Positions 13,524 to 14,562 of a stretch of 14,562 bases of DNA are shown here, one piece after another. The DNA comes from Christensenellaceae bacterium. Its GTDB lineage: Bacteria > Bacillota > Clostridia > Christensenellales > Borkfalkiaceae. Numbering within the stretch: the stretch's first letter is position 1; each line of letters opens with the position of its first letter. A program made the position numbers and the translations under genes. The stretch covers positions 1-14,562 of the forward strand of contig JAEDMA010000028.1 in NCBI GenBank assembly GCA_016295005.1, given 5' to 3'. The notes under the pieces were generated by a model. The model saw nothing but the letters and a program-made list of their open reading frames with translations, made no database searches and was not told where the DNA came from.

Positions 13524-14402
13524 ATGAACAAATACTTCAAACATAAAGTAAATAATCTTGTGTCCGTAAGCGATATAATAACGGTACACTACTTCGAATT
13601 CGATAAGAACTTTTGCTCCGACGGCGAATCGCATAACTTTTGGGAACTCGTTTATGCCGAAAAAGAAAGCATTATATGCCGGGTGGACGGCAAAACGTTC
13701 GAATTGCAACAAGGCGAAATGTATTTTCATAAACCTAACGAATTCCACGCGCATAAAGCCAACGGAAAAACCGCGCCGAACGTGTTTATAATCTCTTTTG
13801 AATGCAATTCGAAATCGGTTTCCTTTTTCAACGACAAAAAAATTCGGCTCGATAAAAAATATCTGCCGCTGATTTTCGCCATTTTATCGGAAGCGAAAAA
13901 CACGTTCGATATACCCGTAAGCGACCCCCTTTCGAAAAAAATGGAATTAAGAAAAAAGCCGTCGCTCGGCGGACTTCAGGAAATAAAGAACTATCTCGAA
14001 ATTTTACTGATAAATCTTATGAGAGAAGCCGACGACAACCCCGAAGAAAACGGAGTTTTTTTACAGGACGAAGAATATTCCAAAAAACTGGTCAACGACG
14101 TGCTTAACATACTGAAAAACGGAATTTACACGCGACTGACCATTGCCGATATTTGTAAAGAGTCGGCTTATTCGCGGTCACAGTTATTCAAGCAATTCCG
14201 TAAATATACCGGCAAAAGTATAATGGAATATTATAATTTGCTGAAAATAGAAAAGAGCAAACAACTGCTCAGAGAAAACAACCTTACCGTTGCGGAAATA
14301 AGCGACAAACTGTGTTTCGACAGTCCGAACTATTTTACGAAAAAATTTAAAAAGACGGTAAATCTTACGCCTCTTAAGTATAAAAAAATACATAGCAATT
14401 AA
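13524..14402 (+). CDS. AraC family transcriptional regulator
   Basis: A 292-residue regulator. Residues about 20-100 form a cupin-like AraC N-terminal sensor ('HNFWELVYAEKESIICRVDGKTFELQQGEMYFHKPNEFHAH'), joined by a helical region (about 110-180) to the AraC DNA-binding domain with two helix-turn-helices: 'LTIADICKESAYSRSQLFKQFRKYTG' (205-230) and 'LTVAEISDKLCFDSPNYFTKKFKKTVNLTPLKYK' (254-287). It lies divergently 130 bp from the deacetylase-deaminase-kinase-aldolase operon and is very probably its sugar-responsive activator; the inducer is unknown. There is no ribosome binding site before the ATG and the promoter sits directly against it, so it appears leaderless. A later start would cut into the sensor domain, so I keep this ATG. 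Confidence 0.9.
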   Translation: MNKYFKHKVNNLVSVSDIITVHYFEFDKNFCSDGESHNFWELVYAEKESIICRVDGKTFELQQGEMYFHKPNEFHAHKANGKTAPNVFIISFECNSKSVSFFNDKKIRLDKKYLPLIFAILSEAKNTFDIPVSDPLSKKMELRKKPSLGGLQEIKNYLEILLINLMREADDNPEENGVFLQDEEYSKKLVNDVLNILKNGIYTRLTIADICKESAYSRSQLFKQFRKYTGKSIMEYYNLLKIEKSKQLLRENNLTVAEISDKLCFDSPNYFTKKFKKTVNLTPLKYKKIHSN

Positions 14403-14431
14403 CCGCCGAACACGATAAAAAGCAATATATG

Positions 14432-14450
14432 ATAAATAACGGCTATTTAT
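14432..14450. repeat. 7-bp inverted repeat upstream of the last promoter
   Basis: ATAAATA (14432-14438) and TATTTAT (14444-14450) flank ACGGC, ending three bases before the -35 box. It could be an operator for the next gene or a weak transcription stop for the araC gene, which ends 30 nt earlier. Confidence 0.35.
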
Positions 14451-14453
14451 GGG

Positions 14454-14482
14454 TAGACAGACGCAAATAACGATGGTATAAT
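14454..14482 (+). promoter_or_regulatory. Promoter of the gene running off the right edge
   Basis: TAGACA (14454-14459), exactly 17 bp, then a perfect TATAAT (14477-14482). It predicts a start near 14489 and a leader of about 39 nt with a normal ribosome binding site, in contrast to the leaderless araC promoter. Confidence 0.7.
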
Positions 14483-14527
14483 GAATGCTATTAAAAAGCG
14501 ACAAAATTAAAAAACGGAGAGCGGAAA

Positions 14528-14562
14528 ATGAATAACAAACTCACGTCAGACGAAAAAATAGA
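14528..14562 (+). CDS. Start of an unidentified gene, cut by the window edge
   Basis: An ATG at 14528 preceded by GGAGAG at 14516-14521 opens a frame beginning MNNKLTSDEKI that runs to the edge with no stop. Eleven residues are too few to name a family. Position behind the AraC regulator, with its own strong promoter, makes a further sugar-locus gene possible but not shown. Confidence 0.6.
   Translation, partial: MNNKLTSDEKI

Noticed and set aside
14184..14504. 106-codon minus-strand frame overlapping the araC end
   Set aside because: It is antisense to the AraC DNA-binding domain, rich in unlikely composition and without a promoter or ribosome site.
1..14562. CRISPR array, tRNA or rRNA genes, transposases, phage or toxin-antitoxin genes
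   Set aside because: I read both strands for regular repeats, cloverleaf-type sequences and typical protein motifs and saw none.

Overview
The window looks like chromosomal DNA of an uncultured, probably anaerobic Clostridia-type Bacillota. Evidence: purine-rich AGGAG-type ribosome binding sites, sigma-A-like promoters (TTGACA/TATAAT variants), AT-rich spacers, and protein families common in gut Clostridia (DUF5107-TPR protein, N-acetylhexosamine 1-kinase, PIG-L deacetylases, AraC-type regulator). A finer placement (for example Christensenellales-like) is only a guess. No tRNA, rRNA, CRISPR array, transposase or phage gene was seen.

Layout, left to right. (1) 1-106: short non-coding end with a 12-C homopolymer inside an inverted repeat. 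(2) 107-5458, minus strand: a sugar-sensing regulator (periplasmic-binding-protein-like sensor with a C-terminal LuxR-type helix-turn-helix), then a large DUF5107-TPR protein and an overlapping aldose 1-epimerase. (3) 5708-7406, minus: DUF1003 membrane protein and a CDF metal exporter with a manganese-type metal site. (4) 7571-9554, minus: a PIG-L deacetylase and, upstream of it, an N-acetylhexosamine 1-kinase (NahK-like), with its own promoter and an intrinsic terminator. (5) 9851-13393, minus: a four-gene operon, in transcription order PIG-L deacetylase, NagB-like deaminase/isomerase, PfkB kinase and class II aldolase, ending at a strong terminator. (6) 13524-14402, plus: a divergent AraC-type regulator, probably leaderless. 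(7) 14528-end: the first codons of another plus-strand gene behind a good promoter.

Blocks 4 and 5 read together as an N-acetyl amino sugar (GlcNAc/GalNAc-like) catabolic locus: deacetylation, deamination/isomerisation to a ketose, phosphorylation, and aldol cleavage to trioses. It departs from the textbook Nag or Aga route. The deacetylases are PIG-L enzymes, not NagA/AgaA. The sugar kinase makes a 1-phosphate. The NagB-like protein keeps most catalytic residues but appears to have lost the 6-phosphate-binding loop. No transporter or glycosidase is in view. A short ACGTAT-containing palindromic motif recurs next to the -10 elements of the nahK, araC and DUF5107 promoters, hinting at shared control of blocks 2, 4 and 5.
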